Positions 29,238 through 38,374 of a DNA stretch of 64,000 bases are shown here, piece after piece (the stretch's first letter is position 1; every line of letters starts with the position of its first letter). Position numbers and translations under genes: made by a program. Location: positions 35,422-99,421 of the forward strand of contig NZ_WIWC01000016.1 of assembly GCF_009600315.1 (NCBI RefSeq), written 5' to 3'. The notes under the pieces are model-generated. The model made no database searches. It saw nothing but the letters and a program-made list of their open reading frames with translations, and was not told the DNA's origin. The stretch is from Pseudomonas helleri (GTDB taxonomy: Bacteria > Pseudomonadota > Gammaproteobacteria > Pseudomonadales > Pseudomonadaceae).

Positions 29238-30581
29238 TCAGAAACGACCAGTAAGCGGGTATTCAACGGCCAGGCGAATCTGGTCAGTGTCCAGTTCCGC
29301 TTGCGCGGTGTTGCCCCGATGAACGTTGTGGCGCAGTGAAATGACCGCGCCCTTGGCGGTGCCGCTTTGCACCACATAACGCGTCTCCAGATCACGTTCC
29401 CAGTGTTTGCCATCCTTGCCATACCCCAAATAGGCATAGCCGCCTTTGGGGTCTACGTGGCTGCCGTCGATATGGCTGCCGCGCACATAGGCTGCGCTGA
29501 ACACCAGTCCGGGCAGGCCCCAGGGGGTCATGGCCAGGTCGTAGCGGGCTTGCCAGGATTGTTCGTTTGGCGCGTTGAAATCGGACAGTTGCACAGCATT
29601 GGTGATGAAAATTGCGCCGCGTGTCACGTAGTCAAATGGCGTGTCGCCATGCACTTTCTGGTAGCCAAGGCTGAAGTTATGCGGGCCGTGGGCGTAGGAA
29701 CCAAGCAAACTCCAGGTTGTATTGTCGATAGTGCCTGACAACGCTTTGCCTTCATCGGTGGTGCGATACAGGTTCAGATTCAGCGAAAGGGACTGGTTGT
29801 CAGTGATGGCCTGGCTGAACACGGCGCCCAGATAGTGCTGGTTCCAGGTGTCTTGATAACGAGAGGTGTAAAGGCTGGTTGTCAGGTTTTTGGCCGGGGT
29901 GTAGACCACGCCCGCCAGGTCGAATGCATCGCCTTTTGGCCCGTTTGAATAGTTCACCACAAAGCCTTGATCGTGGCTGCTGGCGTTGCGGTCAGTGCTC
30001 TCGGTAAAGTGCCCGCCGACCATTTTCAGGGCATTGAATTCGTTGCTGGAGACAAACACCCCTGTGGCTGTTTCGGGTAGCAGACGGCTGTCGGACGAGC
30101 TGAACACCGGGGTTTTGACGCGTTGCTCACCGTAGGACAGCACCGTGTTGGAGAGGCGCAGTTTGACCGCAGCACCACCCCGACCGTAGTTGTCTTTGGG
30201 GTAGCCGTCGTTATCCAGCCCCAACAGACGAGCCTTGCCTGCACGGCCGCCGCCACTGTCCAGCTTCAGCGCCATATAGCCGTGCGCATCAATGCCGACA
30301 CCGATAAGCCCTTGGGTAAAACCAGATTGCACAGTGCCCATTAACCCGTATGCCCATTCCTCGGCATAGCCATTGCGTTCGGAGCGTGGCTTGTAGGCAT
30401 TGCGTGCGCCACTGTTGCTGGCACCGTGGCGGTATTCGCGATGGTCATAAACCGTGCGGTTGAGCACGCTCCAGGTGCTGTCTTCGATAAAACCCTTGGC
30501 TTGCTCCTGTGCTGACTCAGCCAGCGCCAAGGGGCTGGCCAGTGCCAGCACCATGGCAGAGCGCGAGTACAGGCTGGTCAT
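29238..30581 (-). CDS. OprD-family outer-membrane porin
   Basis: A 447-residue precursor with signal peptide ending near LALA (about residue 21). The mature protein begins GFIEDSTWSVLNRTVYDHRE, the typical OprD/OpdX start with short aromatic-ended beta strands throughout, and ends in Phe (LTGRF). These 18-strand channels import amino acids, aromatic acids or other small solutes. ATG 30581 overlaps the pseudoazurin stop by 4 bases. Substrate not predictable; linkage to a B12-riboswitch operon is unusual. Confidence 0.9.
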   Translation of the reverse strand: MTSLYSRSAMVLALASPLALAESAQEQAKGFIEDSTWSVLNRTVYDHREYRHGASNSGARNAYKPRSERNGYAEEWAYGLMGTVQSGFTQGLIGVGIDAHGYMALKLDSGGGRAGKARLLGLDNDGYPKDNYGRGGAAVKLRLSNTVLSYGEQRVKTPVFSSSDSRLLPETATGVFVSSNEFNALKMVGGHFTESTDRNASSHDQGFVVNYSNGPKGDAFDLAGVVYTPAKNLTTSLYTSRYQDTWNQHYLGAVFSQAITDNQSLSLNLNLYRTTDEGKALSGTIDNTTWSLLGSYAHGPHNFSLGYQKVHGDTPFDYVTRGAIFITNAVQLSDFNAPNEQSWQARYDLAMTPWGLPGLVFSAAYVRGSHIDGSHVDPKGGYAYLGYGKDGKHWERDLETRYVVQSGTAKGAVISLRHNVHRGNTAQAELDTDQIRLAVEYPLTGRF

Positions 30582-31018
30582 TGGCTCGCCTGCTGTTTTT
30601 GCAAGGCCGCGTTCATTCGGTCCAGCGCGCGCTTGGGCAGGGTGGCGGGCAATTGGGGGGCTTGCGTGGCGGGTTCGCCAACCTGAATCAGCATCACCAT
30701 GCCCATCGCCAGGTGCGGAATGCATTGAATGCCGTAAAGCCCGGGAACGGTGAAGGTCTGTTCAATTTCCTCGTTGATTTTGCCTTTGAACGCTTGCGCG
30801 CCTTCAGGCAGCAGCCCCGGCAACGTAGCGGCGTTATGGCCACTTTGCGTGGCGACGAACTTGACGGTATCGCCGGGGGCTATCTGTAAGTAATCCGGCT
30901 CATAAACCATGCCTGCTGTTGCACTGCGGGTGAGCATTTTCACTTCATGGGTTTGGGCCAAGGCCGATGAACAGAGCAGGGCAGCGCTCAACAGCACAAC
31001 AAGGGATGAAATACGCAT
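30578..31018 (-). CDS. Pseudoazurin-type cupredoxin
   Basis: A 146-residue periplasmic type-1 copper protein (signal peptide about 1-21). Copper ligands are visible as His61 (SGHNAATLPG), Cys99, His102 and Met107 (CIPHLAMGM), the pseudoazurin spacing C-x2-H-x4-M. Such proteins shuttle electrons to oxidases or denitrification enzymes. It carries an extra C-terminal tail of about 30 residues (PATQAPQLPATLP...). It is 22 bp downstream of btuD and coupled to the OprD gene. Confidence 0.92.
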   Translation of the reverse strand: MRISSLVVLLSAALLCSSALAQTHEVKMLTRSATAGMVYEPDYLQIAPGDTVKFVATQSGHNAATLPGLLPEGAQAFKGKINEEIEQTFTVPGLYGIQCIPHLAMGMVMLIQVGEPATQAPQLPATLPKRALDRMNAALQKQQASQ

Positions 31019-31040
31019 GGTGTGTAATCCGTTAAAGGGT

Positions 31041-31817
31041 TCAGGAGGGGCGAAAACGCAGAATCTGCGCCCCATCAAAAGGGTCGGTTAAATAATGGGC
31101 GTTCACGCCAAATGTGGCGTGCAAGCGTTGAGGGGTCAGCACCGCACAGGGCTTACCCAGAGCCACCAGGTGCCCGCGCTCCAACACCGCCACCCGGTCG
31201 CAACTCAGCGCCTGATTAAGGTCATGGAGGGCGATCAGAGTGGTCACGGGCAAATCCTGCACGGCCTTTAAAATGGACAGCTGATGCAGGATGTCCAAAT
31301 GATTGGTGGGTTCGTCCAGCAGCAGAATCTGCGGGCGCTGGGCCAACGCCCGGGCAATATGTACGCGCTGACGTTCACCGCCCGAAAGGTCGCGCCATAT
31401 CCGCTTGCGCAGATGGCTCACGTCTACATCGCGCAGCGCTTGCTCGACAATGGTGGTGTCTTCGACCGACCACGGACGCAGCGCCGACAGCCAAGGTGTG
31501 CGGCCCAGAGCAACCGCGTCGAACACACTCACCGCGTCATGGGTATCAGCCTGTTGCTCGACCACGGCCAGTTGCTGGGCAATACGCCGTCTGGGCATTG
31601 CCCGCAGTGGCTGGTCGTTTAACAGCACTTGGCCCTGACTGGCTGTCCGTAGATTGGCCAGCAGCTTGATCAAGGTCGATTTGCCCGAACCGTTCGGGCC
31701 GACAATCCCCAGCGTCTCGCCCTCGCGAACATTCAGGTTGATACCGCTGAGCAGCCGGGCATCTCGCACCGTGTAACTCAAGTCTTGGCAACTCAGTACC
31801 GCCCTCACATCTGTCAT
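31041..31817 (-). CDS. btuD: ABC transporter ATP-binding protein, FecE/BtuD type
   Basis: A 258-residue ATPase with Walker A GPNGSGKST, Q-loop near VVEQQ, signature LSGGERQR and Walker B LLLDEPTNHLD, followed by ALHDLN. It belongs to the iron-siderophore/B12 importer class and pairs with the BtuC-like permease whose gene it overlaps by 4 bases. The upstream cobalamin riboswitch makes cobalamin or another corrinoid the likely cargo, but cobalt-containing or haem-like ligands remain possible. Confidence 0.92.
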   Translation of the reverse strand: MTDVRAVLSCQDLSYTVRDARLLSGINLNVREGETLGIVGPNGSGKSTLIKLLANLRTASQGQVLLNDQPLRAMPRRRIAQQLAVVEQQADTHDAVSVFDAVALGRTPWLSALRPWSVEDTTIVEQALRDVDVSHLRKRIWRDLSGGERQRVHIARALAQRPQILLLDEPTNHLDILHQLSILKAVQDLPVTTLIALHDLNQALSCDRVAVLERGHLVALGKPCAVLTPQRLHATFGVNAHYLTDPFDGAQILRFRPS

Positions 31818-32830
31818 CGGGCACTCCTGCGGCCAATCAATATCAGCGCAAACACCGGCGCGCCCACCAGTGCGGTGACGACACCGACGGGGATTACTTG
31901 GCCCTTGATCAGGGTGCGCGAAAGAATATCGGCCGCGATCAGAAACAGCGCGCCACCCAGTGCGCTGGCAGGCAGCAGCCGACCGTGGCCGGTACCCAAC
32001 AGCAGGCGCGCAGCATGGGGAATCACCAGCCCGACGAAACCGATGGAGCCGACAATGGACACCATCACAGCCGTGATCAGCGCCGCACAGCTGATCAGCA
32101 GAAACTGCACGCGGCGCACCGGGATACCCAGTGAAGCGGCGGAATCACTGCCAAAGGCGAAGGCATCCAGCGCCCGCCAGTGCCACAGGCACACCGCCAG
32201 ACCCGCCACCGCCACGGGCACGGCCAGCCCCACCGAAGGCCAGCGCACGCCGCTGAGATTGCCCAATAACCAGAACATAATGCCGCGCGCCTGTTCAGCG
32301 CTGGCCGATTTAGTGATCAAAAAAGCAGTGATTGCGTTGAACAATTGCGAGCCTGCGATGCCGGCCAGAATGATTTGGCCGGTTCCGCTGGCGGGGCCAC
32401 TGGCGCGAGCGAGCAAAATCACCAGTGCAAAAGCGCCAATGGCGCCTGCAAATGCCCCCACCGACAGGCTGATCGCTCCGGCACCCAAGCCCATTAAGGC
32501 AATCAACACCGCTCCGGTTGAGGCTCCGGCCGAAATGCCCAGCAGGTATGGGTCGGCCAGAGGGTTGCGCAACAGCGATTGCAACACCACCCCGCAGGTG
32601 GCCAGCCCGGCACCGCAGGCCGCCGCGACCAGTGCACGGGTCAGTCGGTAGTTCCACACAATGCCTTCGTCGATCGGGTCCAGCACATAGCCAGCGCCCC
32701 ATATTTTGTTGGCCAGCACCCGCACAACCACCCCCGGCTCAATCGCGGTTTCACCAATAGCCACCCCGGCCAGGATGGCCAACAACAGCATCGCCAGAGA
32801 CGCAAACCAGGGCATCAACCTCACACTCAT
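31814..32830 (-). CDS. btuC: FecCD/BtuC-type ABC permease
   Basis: A 338-residue permease with about ten transmembrane helices. Family landmarks include NPLADPYLLGISAGAS, the cytoplasmic coupling segment, and GLVIPHAARLLLG near the C-terminus. Overlaps of 4 bases with both btuF and btuD show a coupled operon. As with btuD, corrinoid import is inferred from the riboswitch. Confidence 0.93.
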   Translation of the reverse strand: MSVRLMPWFASLAMLLLAILAGVAIGETAIEPGVVVRVLANKIWGAGYVLDPIDEGIVWNYRLTRALVAAACGAGLATCGVVLQSLLRNPLADPYLLGISAGASTGAVLIALMGLGAGAISLSVGAFAGAIGAFALVILLARASGPASGTGQIILAGIAGSQLFNAITAFLITKSASAEQARGIMFWLLGNLSGVRWPSVGLAVPVAVAGLAVCLWHWRALDAFAFGSDSAASLGIPVRRVQFLLISCAALITAVMVSIVGSIGFVGLVIPHAARLLLGTGHGRLLPASALGGALFLIAADILSRTLIKGQVIPVGVVTALVGAPVFALILIGRRSAR

Positions 32831-33840
32831 TGCGCCGCGTTGCTGCTGTGAATAGCGTTTGCGAGTGTTTCAAACCCATCAAACAGACGCAGGCTGGCTT
32901 GCATGGCGTCAGCATCGAGAATGATGATGCGGTTGTTTTTGACCGCATCCATGTTGCGCGTCACAGGATCAGAGCGCAGGAATTGGAGCTTTTTCTGATA
33001 GTCGTCCGCGTGGAAGCGACGGCGATCCATGCGTGCGATGACCACAAAGGTCGGGTTGGCCTTGGCCAGAGTTTCCCAGCCAACCGTTGGCCATTCTTCG
33101 TCGGACTCCACCACATTGCGCACGCCCAGCGTGTTCAGCATAAAGTCCGGAATGCCCTTGCGACCGGCCACATAGGGGTCGATGTCGAGGTCTGCACTGG
33201 AAAACCAGAACAGCGCGCTGGTGTGCTTGAGGTCTTTACCCTTGATTGAGGCCAGGGATTTATCCAGACGCGCATTGAGCACTTCGTTCAGTTGCTCACC
33301 GCGACCCTGTACATCAAAAATCTGCGCCAACTGGCTGATGCTTTTATACAGGCTGTCGATGCGAAAGGGTTGCAGGCGTGTGCCGTCAGCGCCGACCAGA
33401 TTGTCTTTGCCTTCGCAATCCGAGGGCATCAGGTAGGTCGGGATGTTGAGGTCATGAAACTGCTCGCGGGTGCCGACTACGCCTTGCGGGCCGACCATCC
33501 ACTCCAACTGCACGGCCACCAGTTCAGGGCGCTTGCCGACCACCGCTTCGAAGCTGGGATCGTTGTCTGCCAGACGCTCAACCTTGTCGTTCTGTGCCTT
33601 GTACAGGGCAGAGACATCGTTGAACCACAACGAGGTACCGACCAGCTTATCGCCCAACCCCAAGGCATAGAGCATTTCAGTCCCGGCCTGGCCGATGGTC
33701 ACGGCGCGTTGTGGGGCATGCTCAAACGTCAGCGTAGTGGCACAGTTTTCTATCGTCAGCGGATAGTGGGTGGGCGCGGCCTGAGCCAGGGCACAGACGC
33801 TCAAAGCGGTGGCAAGGGCGACAACGCGTAACAGCAGCAT
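32827..33840 (-). CDS. btuF: Periplasmic binding protein of the corrinoid importer
   Basis: A 337-residue TroA/BtuF-fold binding protein with signal peptide (about 1-21, cleavage after LAQA). ATG 33840 has AAGGAG seven bases upstream. The frame is open 135 bases further but without a signal-like start. Substrate-binding lobes are linked by a long helix around the PFRIDSLYKSISQLA region. It is the first gene of the operon and lies directly below a cobalamin riboswitch, which is the main evidence for a B12-related ligand. Confidence 0.88.
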   Translation of the reverse strand: MLLLRVVALATALSVCALAQAAPTHYPLTIENCATTLTFEHAPQRAVTIGQAGTEMLYALGLGDKLVGTSLWFNDVSALYKAQNDKVERLADNDPSFEAVVGKRPELVAVQLEWMVGPQGVVGTREQFHDLNIPTYLMPSDCEGKDNLVGADGTRLQPFRIDSLYKSISQLAQIFDVQGRGEQLNEVLNARLDKSLASIKGKDLKHTSALFWFSSADLDIDPYVAGRKGIPDFMLNTLGVRNVVESDEEWPTVGWETLAKANPTFVVIARMDRRRFHADDYQKKLQFLRSDPVTRNMDAVKNNRIIILDADAMQASLRLFDGFETLANAIHSSNAAQ

Positions 33841-33996
33841 GATGCAATCTCCTTTTGGATCGTACACAGAGCGGGGGCGTACGGCCTGGAAACACATCGT
33901 TGAGCACGGCTTGATAAGCCGAGCAAGGCCGGTCAAATGAATGACACGCGCAGCAAGGATGTCCATCCCGGGCACCCCGCCGGTCAGTAGGTGTAA

Positions 33997-34165
33997 CTAT
34001 GCCGGCAGGTCTCCTGACTGATGCGTCATCGCCCGGCTCCAACCTTCCCGGGGGGTGACCCAGTGGCGTTCAAGGAGCAGGCTCAGCACCTACAGTTGCG
34101 GGGGCAGTTCCGTTTGAGGCTGTAGTAGCCCCTCGGATTCCCTTTTAATCCCGTTGGGGGACCGG
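33997..34165 (-). promoter_or_regulatory. Cobalamin riboswitch upstream of btuF-btuC-btuD
   Basis: Minus-strand order of conserved elements: GGGAATCCGAGGGG, CTGCCCCCGCAACTGTAGG, the B12 box GCCACTGGG (core 34061-34067), GGGAAGG, and AGTCAGGAGACCTGCCGGC at the 3' end. Placed about 155 bp upstream of the btuF start. Limits approximate. Confidence 0.93.
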
Positions 34166-34213
34166 CGGCGGCATGTTAGACGAACACGCCGTGGAGTGGG
34201 GGAAAACTCATGC

Positions 34214-35377
34214 TCAGAAGTATTTCAGCCATGAAATATCTCGGCGTCGACCTTTAAGCGCTGCAAACCAGCGCACGGGCAGATAAAGCGCCGCAGCCAG
34301 CAACACAGCCGTTAACCAGACGGAGGCGATGCTGTCGAATCCATAGTAACTGCCCTGATTAAGACCCAGCACCGCCACGCAGATCAGATAAAGCACTTTC
34401 AAGACGTAAAGATGCAGCAGGTAGAAAAACATGGGTGCCGCGCCAAACACCGCGAGCGTGCGTATCCATAACCGTTGTTGTGCCCGCTCGAAAGCCAACA
34501 GCAGCAACAGGCCCGTGCCCAGCGTCAAGGCCAGAAACAGCAGAGAAGGCGGGTACTTGGTGATATTGAAAAAGCTCATCAGTGTGGCTAGCCAGTGTTC
34601 GTGGTTCACCCACGCAGCCTCGCCATAACCATTGAGCAATCGCAACAGCACAAAGCCGAGCAGGGCGCCTAGACCCGAGCGCAACAGGTACTGCTGACGC
34701 TTGATCGCCGAGGCATTGCGTGCGAACCACGGGCCTATGCAGTAGCCCAGCGCGATCACGCCGATCCATGGCAATAACGGGTACGACGTGCGCAATCGCA
34801 GGGTCTCCGAGAATTCAATCCAGCCGCGGTCATGCAACACCGCCCACGGCACATGCAGGGCTGAACCCTGCGGGAAGTGGACGGTATCGAGCAGGTTATG
34901 CCCGCCAATAATGACCAATGCCAGTAGCAACAGCAGCGGGCGTGGCAACCAGACCAGCGCCGCCAGGGCCATCATGCTGACGCCAATGGCCCAGATGACT
35001 TGCAGGTAAATCACGGTCGGGGGGAATTGAAAGGTCCAGGCGAAGTTCACCAGCGTGAACTCCAGCACCACCAGGAACAGCCCGCGCTTGAACAGAAACG
35101 CCGAAACGTCGCGTGTGCCCTGATATTTTTCGCCGAACAGGTACGCCGACAGGCCCGTCAGCAACACGAACACGGGCGCACACAAGTGGGCGAGGGTGCG
35201 GCTGAAAAACAGGCTGGGGTCGGTGAGTTCGATGTTCATCGGGTCTGCGACCTGGCGGTGCAGAAAGAACGTTTCGCGCACATGGTCCAACAGCATAAAC
35301 AGGATCACCAACCCGCGAAGGGCGTCGATGGACAGCAAGCGCTGGCTTGAAGGCGGGGCATGGGTAGCGGTCGTCAT
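34214..35377 (-). CDS. DUF1624/acyltransferase-like membrane protein
   Basis: A 387-residue polytopic membrane protein with about ten helices and the N-terminal signature RLLSIDALRGLVILFMLLDH of the DUF1624/HGSNAT-like group, related to membrane acyltransferases that modify glycans. A conserved His follows the first helix. Substrate unknown. It lies upstream of the riboswitch on the same strand, but the riboswitch separates it from the btu genes. Confidence 0.85.
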   Translation of the reverse strand: MTTATHAPPSSQRLLSIDALRGLVILFMLLDHVRETFFLHRQVADPMNIELTDPSLFFSRTLAHLCAPVFVLLTGLSAYLFGEKYQGTRDVSAFLFKRGLFLVVLEFTLVNFAWTFQFPPTVIYLQVIWAIGVSMMALAALVWLPRPLLLLLALVIIGGHNLLDTVHFPQGSALHVPWAVLHDRGWIEFSETLRLRTSYPLLPWIGVIALGYCIGPWFARNASAIKRQQYLLRSGLGALLGFVLLRLLNGYGEAAWVNHEHWLATLMSFFNITKYPPSLLFLALTLGTGLLLLLAFERAQQRLWIRTLAVFGAAPMFFYLLHLYVLKVLYLICVAVLGLNQGSYYGFDSIASVWLTAVLLAAALYLPVRWFAALKGRRRDISWLKYF

Positions 35378-35574
35378 TAGAGGATCACAAACAAGGGATG
35401 GGCCAGAAAGGTTGTTACCTTATAACATCATGAGTGCGATTGTCATCCGCTTAACTGCGTTGCAGGAAACGGATAGCGATGTGCAGGAATCGGCTAGAGG
35501 CCTGCAGAGCGCCTCCCTATGCTGCTCAAACCTGCACGTGCAGCTACCACAATAAAAACAAGAGTGACGACGCC

Positions 35575-36903
35575 ATGCGAGAAATAGACGTTCATCAGGT
35601 GATTGATAACGCACGTTTTAGCCGCTTTCACGGATCGGTGGTCGCACTGTGCGCGCTGCTGCTGATTTTTGACGGCTATGACCTGCTGATTTTCGGCGTG
35701 GTGCTCCCGGCCATCATGCTGGAATGGGGGCTGACCCCCTTGCAAGCGGGCGCACTGGGCAGTTATGCGCTGTTCGGGATGATGTTCGGTGCCTTGGTGT
35801 TCGGCACGCTGGCCGACAAAATCGGGCGCAAGAAGGGCATCGCGATTTGCTTCATGTTGTTTTCCACCGCCACCCTGGTGAATGGTTTTGCCAGCAACCC
35901 GACCGAATTCGGCATTTGTCGCTTTATTGCCGGTTTAGGCTGCGGCGGGCTGATGCCCAATGCCGTGGCGCTGATGAGCGAGTATGCGCCCAAGCGTTTG
36001 CGCAGCACGCTGGTGGCAATCATGTTCAGCGGTTATTCGCTGGGCGGGGTGCTGGCGGCGGGTGTGGGGATTTATATGCTGCCGCAGTACGGCTGGCAGT
36101 CGCTGTTTTTTGCAGCCGTGGTGCCGTTGTTGTTGCTGCCGGTCATTCTCTGGCGGTTACCCGAGTCCGTGGGCTTTCTGATGCGTCAGGGGCAAACCAA
36201 AAAAGCGCGTCGTATCTTGCAAGAAATCGATCCGGCACTGGCACTCGGCGCGGATGACACCTTGTTCATGGCGGATATCAAGGGGCGGGGTGCCGCCGTT
36301 CTGGAGCTGTTTCGTGACGGTCGGGCCATGCGCACGCTGTTTTTGTGGGTGGCGTTTTTCTGTTGTCTGTTGATGGTCTATGCCTTGAGTTCCTGGCTGC
36401 CGAAAATGATGGCCAGCGCAGGCTATAGCCTCGGTTCGAGCCTGTCCTTTCTGTTGGTGCTGAATGCTGGCGGCATGGTCGGCGCCGTATTTGGCGGTTG
36501 GCTGGGAGACCGTCTGAGCTTGAGTAAAGTGTTGGTGGTGTTTTTCATCATCGCCGCCGTAACGGTGACGTTGCTGGGGTTCAAAAGTGCGCCCTTGCTC
36601 CTGTATCTGCTGATCTTTGTGGCCGGTGGTACCACGGTGGGTACGCAAATCCTGCTGTATGCAGTCACTGCACAGAGCTACGGCCAGTCGATTCGTTCCA
36701 CCGGTCTTGGCTGGGCCTCCGGTATTGGCCGCAATGGCGCGATTCTCGGGCCGCTGCTGGGCGGTGCGCTGATGGGCATGAATCTGCCCCTGCAACTCAA
36801 CTTCATGGCGTTCGCCGTGCCCGGTGCGGTGGCTGCGTTGGCCATGCTGCTGTTCACCTTTAGCCCGCAACGGCGGGGGGTCGAAACGGTGGCCTACCCA
36901 TGA
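35575..36903 (+). CDS. MFS transporter, aromatic acid:H+ symporter family
   Basis: A 442-residue 12-helix MFS protein of the AAHS group (BenK/PcaK type). The family motif D-G-Y-D in TM1 (FDGYDLLIFG) and the conserved loop GTLADKIGRKKG between TM2 and TM3 are present. Members import benzoate, 4-hydroxybenzoate, protocatechuate or gallate. ATG 35575 (MREIDVHQVIDNARFSRFH) is the natural start; the longer frame upstream is non-coding. It overlaps benE by 4 bases. Confidence 0.92.
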   Translation: MREIDVHQVIDNARFSRFHGSVVALCALLLIFDGYDLLIFGVVLPAIMLEWGLTPLQAGALGSYALFGMMFGALVFGTLADKIGRKKGIAICFMLFSTATLVNGFASNPTEFGICRFIAGLGCGGLMPNAVALMSEYAPKRLRSTLVAIMFSGYSLGGVLAAGVGIYMLPQYGWQSLFFAAVVPLLLLPVILWRLPESVGFLMRQGQTKKARRILQEIDPALALGADDTLFMADIKGRGAAVLELFRDGRAMRTLFLWVAFFCCLLMVYALSSWLPKMMASAGYSLGSSLSFLLVLNAGGMVGAVFGGWLGDRLSLSKVLVVFFIIAAVTVTLLGFKSAPLLLYLLIFVAGGTTVGTQILLYAVTAQSYGQSIRSTGLGWASGIGRNGAILGPLLGGALMGMNLPLQLNFMAFAVPGAVAALAMLLFTFSPQRRGVETVAYP

Positions 36904-38102
36904 AAAGGCTGTTCAAGGACTGTTCGTTGTCCGCGTTGATTGCCGGAGTGATCGCCACGCTGATTTCTTATGCCGGGCCGCTGGTGATTGTGTTTCATGC
37001 GGCGCAAAGCGCGCAGTTGTCACCCCACATGCTGTCCTCCTGGGTGTGGGCCATCTCCATCGGCAGCGCTGTGCTTGGCGCTGTCTTGAGCCTGCGCTAC
37101 CGCGTGCCAGTGGTGATCGCCTGGTCCATTCCGGGGTCTGCCTTGCTGGTCGGAGCGCTGCCACAGATCGGTATTAATCAGGCGGTGGGGGCGTATCTGG
37201 TGGCCAATGTGATCTTGCTGCTGGTGGGGGTCACGGGCGCATTTGATCGCATCATTGAACGCTTGCCCGGTTCAATAGCCGCCGGCATGCAGGCGGGCAT
37301 ACTGTTTGCTTTCGGCATTGAGGTCTTTCGTGCCTTGCCCGTGCAACCGGGGTTGGTGTTGGGCATGTTCATCACCTATATCGTCATGCGTCGGTTCTGG
37401 CCGCGTTATGCGGTGGCGGGAGTGTTACTGGTGGGGGTCGCCCTCACCTTGTCCGGTGGGGAGTTGCGCACCGAGGCGTTGGTGTTCGAGTGGGCGACCC
37501 CGCAGTGGATCAGTCCTGAGTTCAGTCTGTCAGCCACCTTGAGCCTTGCATTACCGCTGGTGCTGGTTGCCCTGACCGGGCAGTTCATGCCGGGCATGGC
37601 GGTGCTTCGCACAGCGGGGTACACCACACCGGCCAGCCCGATCATCAGCAGCACGGCAATCGGCGGGTTGCTGTTGGCCCCGTTCGGTTGTCACGGGCTT
37701 AATCTGGCGGCCGTCACCGCCAGCTTGTGTGCGGGCAAGGAAGCCCACGAAAACCCCCGGCGTCGCTACATTGCGGCACTGTCGGGCAGTGCGGCTTACC
37801 TGTTGTTCGGCATTGCCGGGGCGACAGTGATATCAGTGTTTGAGGCTTTCCCGACAGCTTTGATTACCGCCTTGGCGGGCTTGGCCTTATACGGCGCCAT
37901 TAGCGATGCGCTGGTGCGCAGCCTGAGCGAACCGCAGGAGCGCGATGCCGGGTTGTTTACCTTTTTGGTGACGGCTTGCGGTGTGTCTTTTTTGGGGTTG
38001 TCCTCAGCTTTTTGGGGGTTGCTGTTCGGCCTGTTGGTGCACGTGTTGAACATTGCCCGGCGTCCTGTCGTCGCCCCCGAATCCGTAGCAGCTGACGAGT
38101 AA
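36900..38102 (+). CDS. benE: Benzoate:H+ symporter BenE
   Basis: A 400-residue permease of the BenE family with about 12 helices. Landmarks include SIPGSALLV, the GSIAAGMQAG segment and PFGCHGLNLAAVTASLC. The family imports benzoate or related aromatic acids. It is coupled to the MFS gene, so the two transporters are co-expressed, but no ben or cat catabolic genes are in the window. Its last five codons and stop lie inside a REP unit (38085-38120), so the C-terminus VAADE is REP-derived. Confidence 0.93.
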   Translation: MKRLFKDCSLSALIAGVIATLISYAGPLVIVFHAAQSAQLSPHMLSSWVWAISIGSAVLGAVLSLRYRVPVVIAWSIPGSALLVGALPQIGINQAVGAYLVANVILLLVGVTGAFDRIIERLPGSIAAGMQAGILFAFGIEVFRALPVQPGLVLGMFITYIVMRRFWPRYAVAGVLLVGVALTLSGGELRTEALVFEWATPQWISPEFSLSATLSLALPLVLVALTGQFMPGMAVLRTAGYTTPASPIISSTAIGGLLLAPFGCHGLNLAAVTASLCAGKEAHENPRRRYIAALSGSAAYLLFGIAGATVISVFEAFPTALITALAGLALYGAISDALVRSLSEPQERDAGLFTFLVTACGVSFLGLSSAFWGLLFGLLVHVLNIARRPVVAPESVAADE

Positions 38103-38231
38103 TGCGAGGCTGCGTTCGACGGCGCAGCCGTCGTGAAACCCTTCCACTCGGTGCATCAAGCACACCGCGACCCTAAAACTCACGACGATTGCATCGTCGG
38201 ACGCAGCCTCGCATTACTCGTCAGCTGCTAC
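38085..38231. repeat. REP doublet overlapping the benE 3' end
   Basis: Inverted 36-base units at 38085-38120 and 38196-38231 match with one difference. The left unit includes the benE stop codon. The inner flanks (ACGGCGCAGCCGTCGTG and CACGACGATTGCATCGTCGG) extend the hairpin. Same family as 28579-28718, differing at three bases within the core (CAGC versus TAAT). Confidence 0.88.
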
Positions 38232-38374
38232 GGGATATGAGCCTTACACCTACCGCGCAGATACAGATCGGGTCACACAGATTGGCCAGATCCATCCCTT
38301 ATTGGCCGGTCTCCCACTGTGATCCGGCCAAGTGCTCAGCAAGAATCGAAAGCACAGATAAAGGGAACTCATTC

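Noticed and set aside
38189..38374. N-terminal extension of the PotF-like protein
   Set aside because: The extra codons are REP sequence and would bury the signal peptide; ATG 38375 has its own ribosome site.
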